A DNA stretch of 64,000 nt from Anaeramoeba flamelloides (GCA_027625915.1 JANTQA010000030.1:1240001-1304000), one strand, 5' to 3'; shown: positions 46,883 to 58,749, numbered from the stretch's first letter. A program made the numbers and translations. Notes: generated by a model from the sequence alone, not told the origin.

Positions 46883-47119
46883 TGTATTATTTAAACCTAT
46901 GTTTTTTTTTTTTTTTACTTTTAATATTTTTTTTTTTTTTTAAATTTCTTTTTTGGTTACTTTTTCTTTTTTGTTTATTTTTTTTGTTTATTCATTATTT
47001 CTTTTTCTTTCCTTTTTTTTTAATAATGGTTCTTAATTTAATAATTATTAATCAAGCGAAAAATATGTTTTTTTTTTTACTAGAATTTTTAATTTGAAGA
47101 AATTATTTTAATTTGTTAA

Positions 47120-47893
47120 GGGCTGAGTCATTAAAGTTAAAAAAATTTTCTGAAATGGATAAAAAAAAAGTTTTGTAATTTTTAATGAGACCTAATACCA
47201 ATCAAAAACTAACCAACATATGAAGAGTAATCAATCTTCAAAAAGTCAACAATCAAAAAAGAGGACATTTTTCATTAAAAGTGTCAAATCACGACACTCG
47301 ATTTCCAATTAGAATGGCTGTGATTATATCATTTTGAAAAATTTTGTGTTGATTTTGATGTGTTAATCTTTGGCACTTTTTGAGATCTGGAAGATTTTTT
47401 TTTACATTTTTTTCCTATTACAAATGAGTTGATTTGTCTTTCAAAAGAATGTTACAAAATTCTTACTTTGTCAAATTTAGAGAGTTACAGTCTAACCACA
47501 TATTGGATTAAATCGAATTAAATTGATTATGGACTTTTAGAAAACAACTTGTTTCAAATTTAATAAATTTAACTCTTTGCAAATTTAAAAAAAGAAGCAA
47601 GTAATTTTTTTTTAAATAGTGAATTTTTGGAATTGAGAATGCTTTTCAAGTTTTTTTTGAATTTGAATTCTTAGCCAAATAGACCATCTCAAGATTTTTT
47701 TTCTTTTATTTAAATTTTGTATTTAATTAATTATTTTACTAATTGAATTTTTTCCAATGAGGATCCTAATAAAAATTTTTTTAATTATTATTTGAATTTT
47801 GTCAATCAAAAGAAGGGCAATTTCACAATAAACTTTTTGGTTTCAAATCACTCGCTTGATTATGGGACAAATAGACAGTAAATGACTAGACCC
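47120..47893. mobile_element. D-family TTAA element (complete)
   Basis: 774 bp. TTAA then GGGCTGAGTCATT at the left; AATGACTAGACCC then TTAA at the right. The interior aligns with copies at 13351 and 58874. Non-coding, so a non-autonomous member. The GGG termini and TTAA sites are shared with the B and E families. Confidence 0.8.
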
Positions 47894-48885
47894 TTAATAA
47901 TATCATTGCCTTTTGAAAAAAAATATTCAAAAATACTCTAAATGGGGGTGTCAATGGTATTGGTAAGTAATGTTTCAAATAGTTTCTGTGACTCTAAAAA
48001 ATCTATTTTAAATATTATTGCACATAAAATTATTGCATTTTTTACTAAATATCAGATTTTAAAAATTTTATTTTTAGAAATTTGTTTTTTATTTCTTTTT
48101 CAAATCTAAAAATAGAAACAAAAAATAATAGTATTTGAGTATTGAAAAATCTATATTTAAGCTTCCAAAAATAATGATTGTTTTAATTTTTTCATTTCAA
48201 GATTTACTCAATATGTATCAACATCTTCAACCAAAATAATAACTCGTTTTGTTTCCTTTTTATAAAGTTAATTGTTATATCAATATATTTCTAAGAGTTC
48301 TTAAGGACTATTCGAATTTTATGCTCTGTGAGGGTTGAAATAAAATACTAGAAAAAGAAAAAAGCTTTAAAAGACAATGAATTGAGGAAAAGTCAAAATA
48401 TTGCAATTTTTGGATTTTTGGAATTTTTTAGATCTTACTGGAAAATCATTTATTGATCCAAAAACTTATTGAATTTCCCGTAAAAAACAAGGCAAAACTA
48501 AAAAGTTATTTTTTTTGATATTAAGAAAATACCACTCCACTTTCTTTATAAGTATATTTATACTCTCTCACTGCGCTCTAACATACTTGAAAAGAAAGTG
48601 GAGTGACATTTTCCTAATGAAATTTTTTTCTTTAAAATTTGTTGAGAATAATTTGGATTTGATGAAGGAAAATTGTTTTTGCCCAACTCAAAATTTTCCA
48701 AAAAAAAACCTAAATTTTTCAAGTTAGCATGATCCTTTAGATCAAGTTTCTTTTAAAGTCTATAAATATATTAGTAGTTGGAAAAATAGTATTCACTGAC
48801 CACAAAATTCGGATAATCCTTAAAAGAGGTTGACAAAATAATCACTGATTTTTTTATTTAATTTTAAAAAATCAATTTTTTTAGA
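47894..48885. other. Intergenic region with foldback and a recurring short motif
   Basis: A foldback at about 48521-48622 has arms around ACCACTCCACTTTCTTT and AAAGAAAGTGGAGTGACA. A 45-bp motif at 48295-48342 (-) recurs at 48791-48828 (+) and 61330-61375 (+); in translation the copies read TLTEHKIRIVLK, FTDHKIRIILKR and TLTEHKIRKVLK. No complete gene. Confidence 0.4.
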
Positions 48886-48951
48886 CATTAACCAACATTT
48901 CACCACAAATTATTGAAAGATATTTTTCAACTTTGGAGTCTGAATATTGAT
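48886..48951 (+). CDS. Possible terminal exon, unrecognised
   Basis: A TTTTTTTAG acceptor is followed in phase 0 by 21 coding-like codons (TLTNISPQIIERYFSTLESE) and TGA. The preceding exon may be the motif-bearing segment at 48791-48828, but the phases do not agree. Low confidence. Confidence 0.3.
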
Positions 48952-49086
48952 TATTCAAGCTTTATATTTGTCTCAAAATGAAGATTTTATTCTGAAATTC
49001 TTGGGTTCTTTATTAATACAATGATCATTTTTTAATTGATGAGATTAACCTTCATTAATTCTTTATTGTTAAAATTGAATATTTAG

Positions 49087-49222
49087 AGATCCTAGAACCA
49101 TGACAAACAAATATGGATTATATACTCAATATAAAGAAACTTTAATATTCGGTTTATCGATTTTTGAAGCTAGTACATTAACTCTGAAAAAGCCATATCA
49201 TCATCTTATAAAAAGTAATTAA
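49087..49222 (+). CDS. Unrecognised terminal or internal exon
   Basis: After an AATATTTAG acceptor, 44 well-formed codons follow (DPRTMTNKYGLYTQYKETLI, then SIFEASTLTLKKPYHHLIKS) ending in TAA, with an alternative GTAATT donor at 49215. Composition is clearly protein-like. It lies 430 bp before NSUN2 on the same strand but could not be joined to it. Family unknown. Confidence 0.42.
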
Positions 49223-49653
49223 AATCAGTAGACTCAAGATCACCATTTGTGCTACTTGTTTGGGTGACAAGAAAAACATTAGAATCACACATATTCTACC
49301 TTTCAGAAAAAATTTGGAAAAAAGAAACACGTATTTTTTTCTAAAGAGAAGTGGTGTTTGAAAAATGAAATCCTTTTTTGAGAAGTAAAATTTATTTTAG
49401 TCTCAATAAATATAGAACAATATTATTTTTCTTTCTTCTCTTTCAAACGTTTTCAAATATTACTGAGACGTTCTATTTTTCCCAAAAAAACATACAATAA
49501 AAAATCACAAGACATTTATAAATCTGTATAACTAAGTCTTTCAAAGCTTTAAGCAGTTTAAAATGTTCAAAAGATTTGTAAAAGGTTCAAAATTTGATTG
49601 AAATGTATCAAAAAAATCATTTTTTAACTTTTTACAACTTTCCCTTATTTATT

Positions 49654-52254
49654 ATGATCCCAAATAAGAGTCTAATTGATAACACTAAAAAAAAGAGAAA
49701 GCTAAATGATAAAAGGAAAGAGTACACACAACAAATATTATCTCCGTTATTTGTTGAGTATTATAAAAAGAATTTATTAGAGAATGGCTATCTTGGTGAA
49801 GAGGAATGGAAAACATTTTTATCAATCCAAAAAACAAAGTTACCTACCACATTCCATATAACAAATATTGAAAAGTCACTTGATCACGTTAAGCAGTGTT
49901 TATCAAAATTGTGTGTAATTAAAGATCAAAAAAAGATAAGTACAAATTCAATAAATGAAGATGAAAAAGAAAAAGAAAAAATAAAAGAAAAAGAAAAAGA
50001 AAATGAAGATGAAAAAGAAAAAGAAAATGTACAATCAAAAGAAAAAGAGCAAAGTCTAAATGATCTGCCAATTTTAACAAGACTTAGCTGGTATCCAAAA
50101 CAGAATGCGTACCAGCTAGCAGTTGATCGATCAATACTCAAAAAAAAAGCAAAATTTGAAAATTTACAAGAATATATGAAGCGCACAGAAAGCCAAGGGC
50201 TTATCATTAGACAAGAATTAGTTTCAATGGTACCACCACTGATGTTAGAAATTCAAAAAAATGATTATGTTCTTGACTTGTGTTCAGCACCTGGCTCCAA
50301 AACTTGTCAGCTAATTGAATTTATGTTGAATCACGATCAAGACAACTTTTCGAAGGGTATTGTAATTGCAAATGATGTGTCAATCAAAAGGAGTAATACA
50401 CTGTACCACCGAATAAGAAAATTAAATTACCCAAATATTTTGGTCACAAATTATAAGGCCCAATGGTTTCCAAAATTTTTAGAAAATAGAGAGATCAATA
50501 AAAAAGAAATTCAGGATGAAAAAGAAAATGAAGATGAAAAAGAAAAAGAAAAAATAAAAGAAAAAGAAAAAGAAAATGAGGATGAAAAAGAAAAAGAAAT
50601 AGAAAAAGAAATAGAAAAAGAAGAAAAAAAAGAAGAAAAAGAAAACGAAATAGAAATCGAAAAAGAAAAAGAAAAAAAAGAAGAAAAAGAAATGGAAATA
50701 GAAAAAATTAATGGAATGGAAACAAAAATTAAAAATAATAATAAAGAATTAAAAGAAAACACAAATGTCAACTCTCCAAAAACTAACAAACCAAAATTTC
50801 AAAATTATAAAATAATGTATCTTGACAAAATTCTTTCTGATGTTCCATGCTCTGGTGATGGGACATTTAGAAAAAACTTCACTGGGTCTGAAACTTGGTC
50901 ACCACAGTTGGCTCTTGGTCTCCATCCGATGCAATTTCAGATTGCAAAAAGAGGAATTGAATTATTAAAACCTGGTGGCAGGTTTGTTTATTCCACGTGC
51001 TCGTTTAATCCCATCGAAAATGAAGCAATTATTATTAGATTATTAAAACATTTTGGTACGGACAAACTCAAATTAATAGATTGCTCTCATTGGAAAAATA
51101 AAGGATTAAAATTTACGGGTGGGATGACGAATTGGAAAGTTATGGCTTTAAATAAATCCCCTCAGAAATCTAATGACTATAACTCAAATAAAAACAAAAA
51201 ACGGAATCGTAATAGAAATAGAAAAAGAAATCGAAATAGAAAAAGAAAATTGAATACAATTTATCGAAAAAATGACGAAGACGAGGAAGAGAACAATATT
51301 ACTCAGAGTGGAATAGGAAGGGAGCGGGGAATAGAAAATGAGGAAGAAGGAAAATCAAAGAAGGAGGATGAAAAAAGTATGGAAAAGGAGGGAGAAAAGA
51401 TTCAGATCTCCGAAAATGAGATTCAAGAAGAAAAAATAGAAAACAAGAAAAAATTTATTTGGTTTGATTCTTATGACCAAGTACCAGAAACGTTTCAGAG
51501 AAAAATTCAACCTGAAATGTTTCCACCAAATCAAGAAGAAATTAAAAAATACCACTTGGAAAAATGTATGAGATTTTTACCATTTTATCAAAATTCGGGG
51601 GGCTTTTTCGTTGCAGTCTTTGAGAAAAATGAAGATTTCAAAATAAAAGAAAAGCAAAATAAAATGTATAACAAAGATCCCAAATTTCCATATAAACCTT
51701 TAATTCCATTAAAGACAATTTATCAAGAAAAAAATCGACAAACCAGTTTAGAGGAAGAAATTTATAATAAACTAGGAATAAATGAAAACTTTGATTTAAA
51801 TAATTTATATACAAGATCAAATAAATTAAAAAACATTTATTTTGTTGGCGATTCTTTAAAAACTGTTCTATTGGGATGCAGTTCTTATTTAAATATCATC
51901 AATGCAGGCATCCACGTGGCAAAAATGGAGAATTATGGATTTAGGTTTGTTGAAACAGGGTTAAAAATAATATCCCAATTTGTGAAACGACAAATGCAGG
52001 TTCCTACAGAGATAATTATAAAATTATTAAAAACAACAGATCCCATTGATCGCAATGAATTCGATAAACAGTTACAAGATAAATTTGTAAAACTTCAAAA
52101 TGGTCCTGCAATTTTTAAAACAATTCACCAAAATATTGAATATTTCATATCAGTTTATATTGGAAGAAATAACATTAGCTCGTTTATTGATAAAGCTTCA
52201 AGAAAAAACATGCTCTCGGATTTGGAATATCTAAAAAATGAATTAAAAAATTAA
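49654..52254 (+). CDS. tRNA/RNA cytosine-5 methyltransferase, NSUN2/Trm4 family
   Basis: Methylates cytosines in tRNA (and other RNA) with S-adenosylmethionine, mainly in the nucleus. A single 866-codon frame. I take the ATG at 49654 (MIPNKS), which puts the conserved FVEYYKKNLL...EEEWKTF region at the normal distance; another ATG lies at 49603. Motifs: LSWYP and the RQELVSMVPPL helix, SAM motif DLCSAPGSKT (about residue 207), DVPCSGDGTFRKN with one catalytic Cys (about 397), WSPQLALGLHP, and the second catalytic Cys in YSTCSFNPIENEA (about 449). A C-terminal YFVGDSLKTVLLG region follows. Three charged inserts (K/E-rich before the core and before motif IV, and a K/R/N/E-rich block after the core) lengthen it. 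The first two share a nearly identical 75-bp segment. No intron. Confidence 0.93.
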   Translation: MIPNKSLIDNTKKKRKLNDKRKEYTQQILSPLFVEYYKKNLLENGYLGEEEWKTFLSIQKTKLPTTFHITNIEKSLDHVKQCLSKLCVIKDQKKISTNSINEDEKEKEKIKEKEKENEDEKEKENVQSKEKEQSLNDLPILTRLSWYPKQNAYQLAVDRSILKKKAKFENLQEYMKRTESQGLIIRQELVSMVPPLMLEIQKNDYVLDLCSAPGSKTCQLIEFMLNHDQDNFSKGIVIANDVSIKRSNTLYHRIRKLNYPNILVTNYKAQWFPKFLENREINKKEIQDEKENEDEKEKEKIKEKEKENEDEKEKEIEKEIEKEEKKEEKENEIEIEKEKEKKEEKEMEIEKINGMETKIKNNNKELKENTNVNSPKTNKPKFQNYKIMYLDKILSDVPCSGDGTFRKNFTGSETWSPQLALGLHPMQFQIAKRGIELLKPGGRFVYSTCSFNPIENEAIIIRLLKHFGTDKLKLIDCSHWKNKGLKFTGGMTNWKVMALNKSPQKSNDYNSNKNKKRNRNRNRKRNRNRKRKLNTIYRKNDEDEEENNITQSGIGRERGIENEEEGKSKKEDEKSMEKEGEKIQISENEIQEEKIENKKKFIWFDSYDQVPETFQRKIQPEMFPPNQEEIKKYHLEKCMRFLPFYQNSGGFFVAVFEKNEDFKIKEKQNKMYNKDPKFPYKPLIPLKTIYQEKNRQTSLEEEIYNKLGINENFDLNNLYTRSNKLKNIYFVGDSLKTVLLGCSSYLNIINAGIHVAKMENYGFRFVETGLKIISQFVKRQMQVPTEIIIKLLKTTDPIDRNEFDKQLQDKFVKLQNGPAIFKTIHQNIEYFISVYIGRNNISSFIDKASRKNMLSDLEYLKNELKN

Positions 52255-53016
52255 TGAATACAAATTTAATTTTTCTTTTTTTTTTTATCTTTATCTTTTT
52301 TGTTTTTTTTTATTTTTCTTTTTTTCCTTTAATGATATTTATATTTACAAAACAAACTGATTTATTTTTATATTATTTCATTAGATTAATAATTATACCG
52401 TTAAAATAAAATTGCACGAATTACAATTTTATCACAAAAGTCCGAATCAGGATAGATTAATTAAATTTCAAAAAATATCATTTCAAATTGATTTGGTGAA
52501 GATATTCGGTGTTTTTTTTTTCAACAAGCAAATAGTAAAATATTTTGTACTTATATAAATTTTTCTTTAAATAATCAGATGATAACAGTAAATAATTTTA
52601 TTCACCAAAGTATCAACAAAAAAATAAAAATCACAATAAATAGATGAAAAATAATTTTCAGAAAAATTTAAATTTATTCTTATTGTTATTGTATTATTAT
52701 TATTTTATTATTATTTTGAAGCCATCAGGAATAAATGATCATTCATATTTATTTTTAATCTACAATTATAGTTCAAAAATAATGGTCGAGGAATATATTT
52801 AAATTAATCACATTATTAACTCAATTTCGCTCAAAGTAGCCAAAAATCTACAATTCACTTTTTTAGAAATATCAAACAAACTACAATTGTTTAGAAATAA
52901 GAGAAATAATAAACTTCAAATTAGAGTTGCGATTCATAATCGAAATAACCTGAGCAAACTGTACATTTAAAAATAATAAAAAAAATTGTGAAAAAAATTT
53001 TTGGGCTTTCAAAGAG
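52255..53016. other. NSUN2 downstream region
   Basis: AT-rich, no gene seen; a short (ATT)n-like patch lies near 52680-52715. Confidence 0.4.
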
Positions 53017-53298
53017 ATGTATAGGGCAAAATTTCTCAATTACTTTAGAAAATTTAAATTGTTGACATCACGTTTGTGTTATTATAAATGTATTCATTTG
53101 AAAGAAAAATACAAATCCTCAATTTTATTCATGTTAATTTGGAGTTTCAAACATTTTTTAAATGAAATTTACTTTTTAAAAAAAATAAAAAAGAATAGAA
53201 AAAAAGAAAAGAAAAGAAAAGAAGAAAGCAAAAAAAAAAAAATTAATTTTCCTAAACAAGAAAAAAAGATCAGATTTGAAAAAAGGATTTTGATCTGA
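53017..53298 (+). CDS. Hypothetical basic protein, 93 residues
   Basis: ATG (after CAAAGAG) to TGA. The first half is balanced (MYRAKFLNYFRKFKLLTSRL, CYYKCIHLKEKYKSS) with a hydrophobic stretch (ILFMLIWSFKHFL). The second half is a lysine-rich tail ending FEKRILI. The tail comes from an A-rich tract and could be non-coding. No homologue recognised. Confidence 0.33.
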   Translation: MYRAKFLNYFRKFKLLTSRLCYYKCIHLKEKYKSSILFMLIWSFKHFLNEIYFLKKIKKNRKKEKKRKEESKKKKINFPKQEKKIRFEKRILI

Positions 53299-53353
53299 GA
53301 ATGAAAATTTATTTTGAGAAAATACAGGATTAAACCCATCGAATGTGTTCTAT

Positions 53354-53374
53354 CCCCCCCCCCCCCCCCCCCCC
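53354..53374. repeat. Poly-C tract, 21 C
   Basis: An uninterrupted run of 21 C on the + strand in DNA of very low GC, between ATGTGTTCTAT and ATAAAGC. A proline-run reading frame across it is an artefact of the tract. Confidence 0.9.
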
Positions 53375-54151
53375 ATAAAGCAGAATACCAATGAGGGAAA
53401 ATGTGTTTGTATTTACCATAACCTGATTTTCTTATATTTTCTTGGTTATTGTAAAACTTTTCTTTTTTATACCACTATTCATCAGGGGAAAATATTTAAT
53501 TTTTCAGCTTTTATACAAAAAAAAAATATTATAAAAAAAATATTCATGCAACATGTTAGATTTTATAAAATTGAATTAAATTAAAATATTTTTGATATTT
53601 TTTTCTTGCATATTTAAAAAAGATGTAATATTTATTATTTTACTGCTTAAAAACCAACAAATTGTTTTGTTACAAAGTAAAACAAAAGCAAGTTTGTTAT
53701 TAAAAAAAAAAAATAAAAATCAAAAAATGAAAATACTTTAATAGAACTTATTTTAACATTTTTATGAAAAGAATATGATTTGGAAGAAATAAATCTATTA
53801 TAATTTAAACTTTGAGGAAATTTTCTTTTAGAATGCCCAATAACTGTATTGCAAAAAAAAAAAAAAAAAAACGAAAAAAAAATGATTAAATTTTATTTTA
53901 TAAACTAAAAATATAAATTGATTTCAAAATAATAATAAAAAAAAACATTAACTATTATTGTTTTTTTTTTTTTTTTTTCAAAAAATAAAATGTTATAAAC
54001 AATATTTGAAATATTCAAAAATTGGATAAATAATAAAAAAAAAAAATTGGGTTGGAAATGATTTTTGTTATGGTTGGATAAATAATAATTTTTTTAGTTG
54101 TTTATTTTACAAAAAATACTATTCACTACTATAATAATTTTCAAAATCATA
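53375..54151. other. AT-rich intergenic DNA
   Basis: Several long A and T runs (53857, 53960, 54029) with no gene, upstream of the 3' end of the E3 gene on the opposite strand. Confidence 0.4.
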
Positions 54152-57100
54152 TTAAAAATCTAAGACTTCATTATTGGTGTCATTACATAATCCACATCCA
54201 TAGCAATGTTCGTTTCCGTTTGGGGGGTGCTTCCCTCGACAATTTGGGGGTCCAAGGCACCTATTATAAAGATAAGTTTAAATAATAAATAAATAAATAA
54301 TTACAAAATTAATATATAAATATTGAAGGAAATTATAAATATATTGACATTTGCCATATGGGGTATAAAAGCATAAAAGGGTGTTTTAATTGGGTATTTT
54401 ATTTTGATATAATAATTTTAACAAATATAGTCAACAAATTATTTCAAAGGAACCAATAAAACAGTTTAAAAAGTTTAGTATAGCTATTTCCAGTGTTATA
54501 AACTAATTTACAAATATTTTGAGATGAGAAATAAATAAAAAACGTTGTTTCAAAATTTTTAACATTTTTTTTTCGTTTAAAAAGAAAATAAAATAACTAT
54601 AATATCAAAGGGGGTATGTACAATCAAGACAAAATATTATTTATAATTTGAAAAACCTAATTTTGGAATTTATTTTTTTTTTTAAATTTTTAAAATGTGT
54701 TGTAATTATTAAGGAATATTCATATTTCATATCATGTAGGGATCAGAAAAAAAATACCTTGACCAATAAAAACCATTTAAAAGAGTGTTAACAAAGGGGA
54801 ATTATAAAAAATCTACTTTTAAGGGCAATCCTAAATTTAATCTGGTATGGTTTTGGATGCAATGCCATAATTGACAAAAAAACAAATCATTTAATTGAGT
54901 ATATATTGAAGGAAAAACCAAAAATTCGACATGTTGGATTTTTTTTTGGAGGATTTGAATTAAAAAATTTAACTGATCGAAAAACTTTTATGAATTTTTA
55001 AATAAAAAACGCCAATTTAAAAACCTTTTTTTTTTGTAATAATGTGACTAGGTGGATAGAAATTATTTAAAAGTGTATTAATAGACTTGAAGTGAACTAT
55101 ATGGTGATTTAAAGAATTTATAAATCCAGACACCATGAAATTTTGATTCTCTAAACTTTTTATATGAAATTTTAAATTTGGCAGTAAAAGTTCGATTTTG
55201 TAAAGATTACATAATTTCAAAAAAAAAAAATCTTTGCTTCTATTGGAACAGGATTCTTTCGGTCAGCATTCTTTTAAGCCAACAAATATGTTGTTAGTCA
55301 TAAAAGAAATATTAGTAGACTATAAAGATTGAATATTCATTGGATAAGTTTTTATTAACAATTTATTTTACCAGAACTTTTGAAAGTGCTTTATAATTAA
55401 AAAAAAAAAAATTCATAATTATTGATTTTATGTCAATAGCGCATCAAAATAAAAAAAAAAAAAAAAGAAAAGAAAAATCAAAAAGAATTATTTTTTACTT
55501 TGGAAGTTTATCTTTTGGAAGATTTGGTAAAGAGCCAGCTTTATTATGACATGGGTCGCAGAAATGTGTATTCTATTATTCAAAAAAAAGTACATTATAT
55601 TCATATGATAAATATGTTTAATTTGAAATAATTTGGAATAAAAAAACATAATCAAAATAAAAGGAATATATAAATAAAAAAAAAAAGAAAAAAAAGATTA
55701 AATTACTCCCCAACAAAACCAAACTGCCACATTACAGCAAAATTTACATTTCCAAATTAAATAATCTGTTCCGTGTTTTTTACAGGGTTTATTCTGGGAA
55801 CCTTCAACGATTGAACACCCACCACAAATTAGTTCTGATTCATCAAAGTTTTCATTATATTCCCTTTGGTTACCACAATCTTTCAGGCCTCCAAAATAGG
55901 GCTTTTTACATTTAAAACAAGGATAGTAAGCTAATTTTTGCATTCCAAATTCATAAATATCATTATTAAAATCCTTTTTAATTCTTTCGTTCTTGATCAG
56001 ACCCTCGTATTCCAATCTTTTTTTAATTTTGATTTGTAAGTTTTCCCATAGCTCGTTAAGTGGCTTGAGGATTTCTTTAAGCGAGACGTGCTCGATTTTG
56101 GATTTGCATAGGGGGCATTTGATAAAATTAAAGGTGATCCTTGCGCCATTCCACTTGGTTTTTAATCTCATCATCAAACAATGGTAATGAAAGATATGTC
56201 CGCATTCCAACTTGATGCAGGGCGCTGTTTCAAGTGATGTGATCCAGCAAATGTTACAAAAGTCGTCTGATCTCTGATCAGTTTGCCTTCCATTTTCTTT
56301 CACGTCAAGAATCTTGCATTCGCATTTCTCTTGTAAGCACCCTAAATGGATCTCTTCATCCTTCACACCACAACAAAAATGGCCGCATTTCAGTTTTTTA
56401 TTACAGGCATTTTTAAAGAATTCAACACACTCACTGGAATTACAGACTTCAAACTCTTCGCTGCCTTTTAAAATATTCTTGTCGGTTAATGTCGTCTCAC
56501 AAAATCTACATTTTAAGGAATTTTTCCGCTTTGTCCAATCTTCACAATTGTATCCTAAATGATATGGTGTTTCCATACAATTTGCACAAAAATTCTTATG
56601 GCATGACGTACACCGATACCGGTTTTCGTTGCGATGGATTTTGGCTTCGGTGGTTAAAGGCTGCCCAAAGATGTCAAATTCAGTCATTGACAAAACGTCT
56701 GTGCGTAAATATGTGTTGCTCACCCTTTCAAATTGGAAATTACAATTCGGGCACTTCAATAATTCTGTTCCTTCCATGGCCTCATAGAATGAAGCACTTT
56801 CATATTCTTCATATTGCTCATTGGTCAGCAAATATTTGAAATCATAATTGACTAATGGCGAATGGCAAGTCTTGCAACATAAATTGGAGATCTTTTTCCT
56901 TTTAACCCCATCAAGAATATATTCCAAGAGACAGTCCTTACAATAGAAATGGAAACACTTGTCTAATGGGTACATTAATGCTTGTTTTTTTTGTTGTCCA
57001 CAGATCCCACAATTAAAGAAATTTTCTTTGGTTCCTTTTTCTAGGTCTGTGTCTATTTCGATTTCGATTTCCTTTGTTTTTTCTTTTTCTTCACTCTCTG

Positions 57101-57464
57101 TCTTATTGTCACTTCGCTCTTTTTTGCTTTGTAATTCTTTATGAATCCTCACTTGTTCTTTATGTAACCGTAAAGCTAAAAGTGTACCAGAATCAAGCTG
57201 GCTTTCATCTAGTTTCTCAATTTCTTTTTGTTGATCCTGAAAGGAAAAAGTTGGTTTGTGGCTTTTCTTTTTTTTTTTTGATGTTTTTTTGGATTTTGTT
57301 TTTTGTTTTTTTTTTTTCGCTTTGTCATTCTTTGAATATGGGTTTTTGGCTGTTCTTGTCTTTTTATTTTTGGATTTATTTTTTTGTTTTGGCTTTTTCC
57401 TTTGTTTGGCCCTGCCTTTTTCTTCGTCAGACTCAACCAATTTTAGTGGCTTGTTTTTACTCAT
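54152..57464 (-). CDS. RING/IBR-like plus MYCBP2-type RING-TC E3 ubiquitin ligase, three exons
   Basis: Exons 57464-55707, 55572-55499 and 54260-54152 give 646 residues; introns of 134 nt (phase 0) and 1,238 nt (phase 2) keep frame. The N-terminus is lysine-rich (residues 1-75), then a RING (CGICG...CFHFYCKDC, from about 152), Cys-rich IBR-like units (LKCPNCNFQF; YRCTSCHKNFCANC), a further Cys cluster, and a RING-H2 (CNICWITSLETAPCIKLECGH, from about 403) continuing ITFNFIKCPLCKSKI. Then comes the tandem-cysteine region: CFKCKKPYFGG, ELICGGCS, CKKHGTDYLIWKCKFCCNVA, and after splicing THFCDPCH and GKHPPNGNEHCYGCGLC. The last two blocks match the C-terminus of MYCBP2/PHR1, an RCR ligase that passes ubiquitin to Thr/Ser by ester. 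Animal MYCBP2 is thousands of residues long; here the module is compact and has its own upstream RING/IBR-like part. Confidence 0.88.
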
Positions 57465-57827
57465 TTTTTTGTTTGAAAACTGTTTTAGGGTTTGTTTAGT
57501 TGAAAATTAATTAGGTTTTAAAAAAGTTAAATAATAAAATTATGAAAAATTAATTCGCAGTTCTGTTTTTTTTTTTTCTTACGACATCTTGAAAGTTTTT
57601 AAATCAAGAAATTAGACCCCAAATCTTAATTTTTTTGTTCAAATCCTTCAAAATAATAAATGTCAAATTAATTTCTTGTTGGTTTGGATTTTTTTTTATA
57701 TTTTTATATTTGGAACGTTTTTGATCGCATTTCCACAATATTTCAAACGAATTCAGAGTGTTTGTTAAGTAAAATTAAAATCTCAAAACAGAAGAAAGTC
57801 TTTTTATGTAATAATCTTGTTCAAAAA

Positions 57828-58180
57828 ATGATATTGAAGAATTCGTTTGATCGCTTGAATATAAAAAAATCTGATCAAATGGTATTTTTAGAAATTCAAA
57901 AATGATCTGTTGAATTTGAAAAAAAGACTTTACAAAAAATTACAAGTTTTTTCACTCTTTGTCATTTATTTAGAAATGTGAGACGTTTGGGTGAGAGGAA
58001 ACAATTTATCAATTTTTTCATAAAAAAACTCAACATATTAAGATATCAGTTTTTGCACCTATTTACCAGTTAACCTTAAAAAACAATCTTCGAGTTGATG
58101 TTAAAAAAAATTTCAAAATAAATCTACCCCATCTCGAAATTGAAAAATGGTGTCTAAAATATGATTACTTCAAGACATGA
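57828..58180 (+). CDS. Possible small two-exon gene, 54 residues
   Basis: Exon 57828-57881 (MILKNSFDRLNIKKSDQM) ends at a GTATTT donor. The acceptor TTTACCAG opens 58070-58180 in the same phase (LTLKNNLRVDVKKNFKINLP, then LEIEKWCLKYDYFKT and TGA). The upstream frame is also open toward 57684 and may hold more exon. It is transcribed away from the E3 gene, so the two would share the 57465-57827 region as a divergent promoter. Family unknown. Confidence 0.42.
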
Positions 58181-58298
58181 GCTTACTTTTAATACTATTG
58201 TTCAAAATGAATTATTGTTCTAAAAAGTTTACATCCATTTTAAGTATTTTTGAAATAGTTCTAAATCCGACATATTTCTTGGAATTTTGTTAACTGTA

Positions 58299-58749
58299 GA
58301 GAGAAAAATGTTGGACACAGAAAAATGGTTGGAAAGCATTTTTAATTGGGAACATTACTGAAAATGATTTTTAATTTCAATCGTTTCAATTAAAATAACT
58401 AAAGAAAATAACAATAATCTACTTATTAGAATAACGATTAATGTAATTCTACTTTTTCAAAACCTTATCTCTTATAATCTAAATCAAGTTTAAAAATTAC
58501 CATTTTCAGAATTAATAGTAAACTTTACTACAACTTGTATTTTTGTTAAAATTGCATGATCTACTTGAGTTATCAACTATTCAAATGAGTATTCTAAACA
58601 AACCACAAATTAATGAACTTTTAACACCTTTAAACCTGGATTTATATAAAATTCACCTAGTTATCAATAGGATTTGATTTTCAATTTCAGTAATGTTCCC
58701 AATTAAAAATGGTGTCCAACCATTTTTCTGTGTCCAACATTTTTCTCTC
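58299..58749. mobile_element. F-family TIR element, 451 bp
   Basis: Inverted arms of about 65 bp, GAGAGAAAAATGTTGGACAC at the left and its complement at the right, continuing through AATTGGGAACATTACTGAAA. Flanks AACTGTA / AACAGTA suggest a 7- to 8-bp target duplication with one mismatch, which would fit an hAT-type element. Non-coding. Confidence 0.7.

Noticed and set aside
53345-53584. ORF beginning with a proline run
   Set aside because: The proline run comes from the poly-C tract, and the frame has no ATG.
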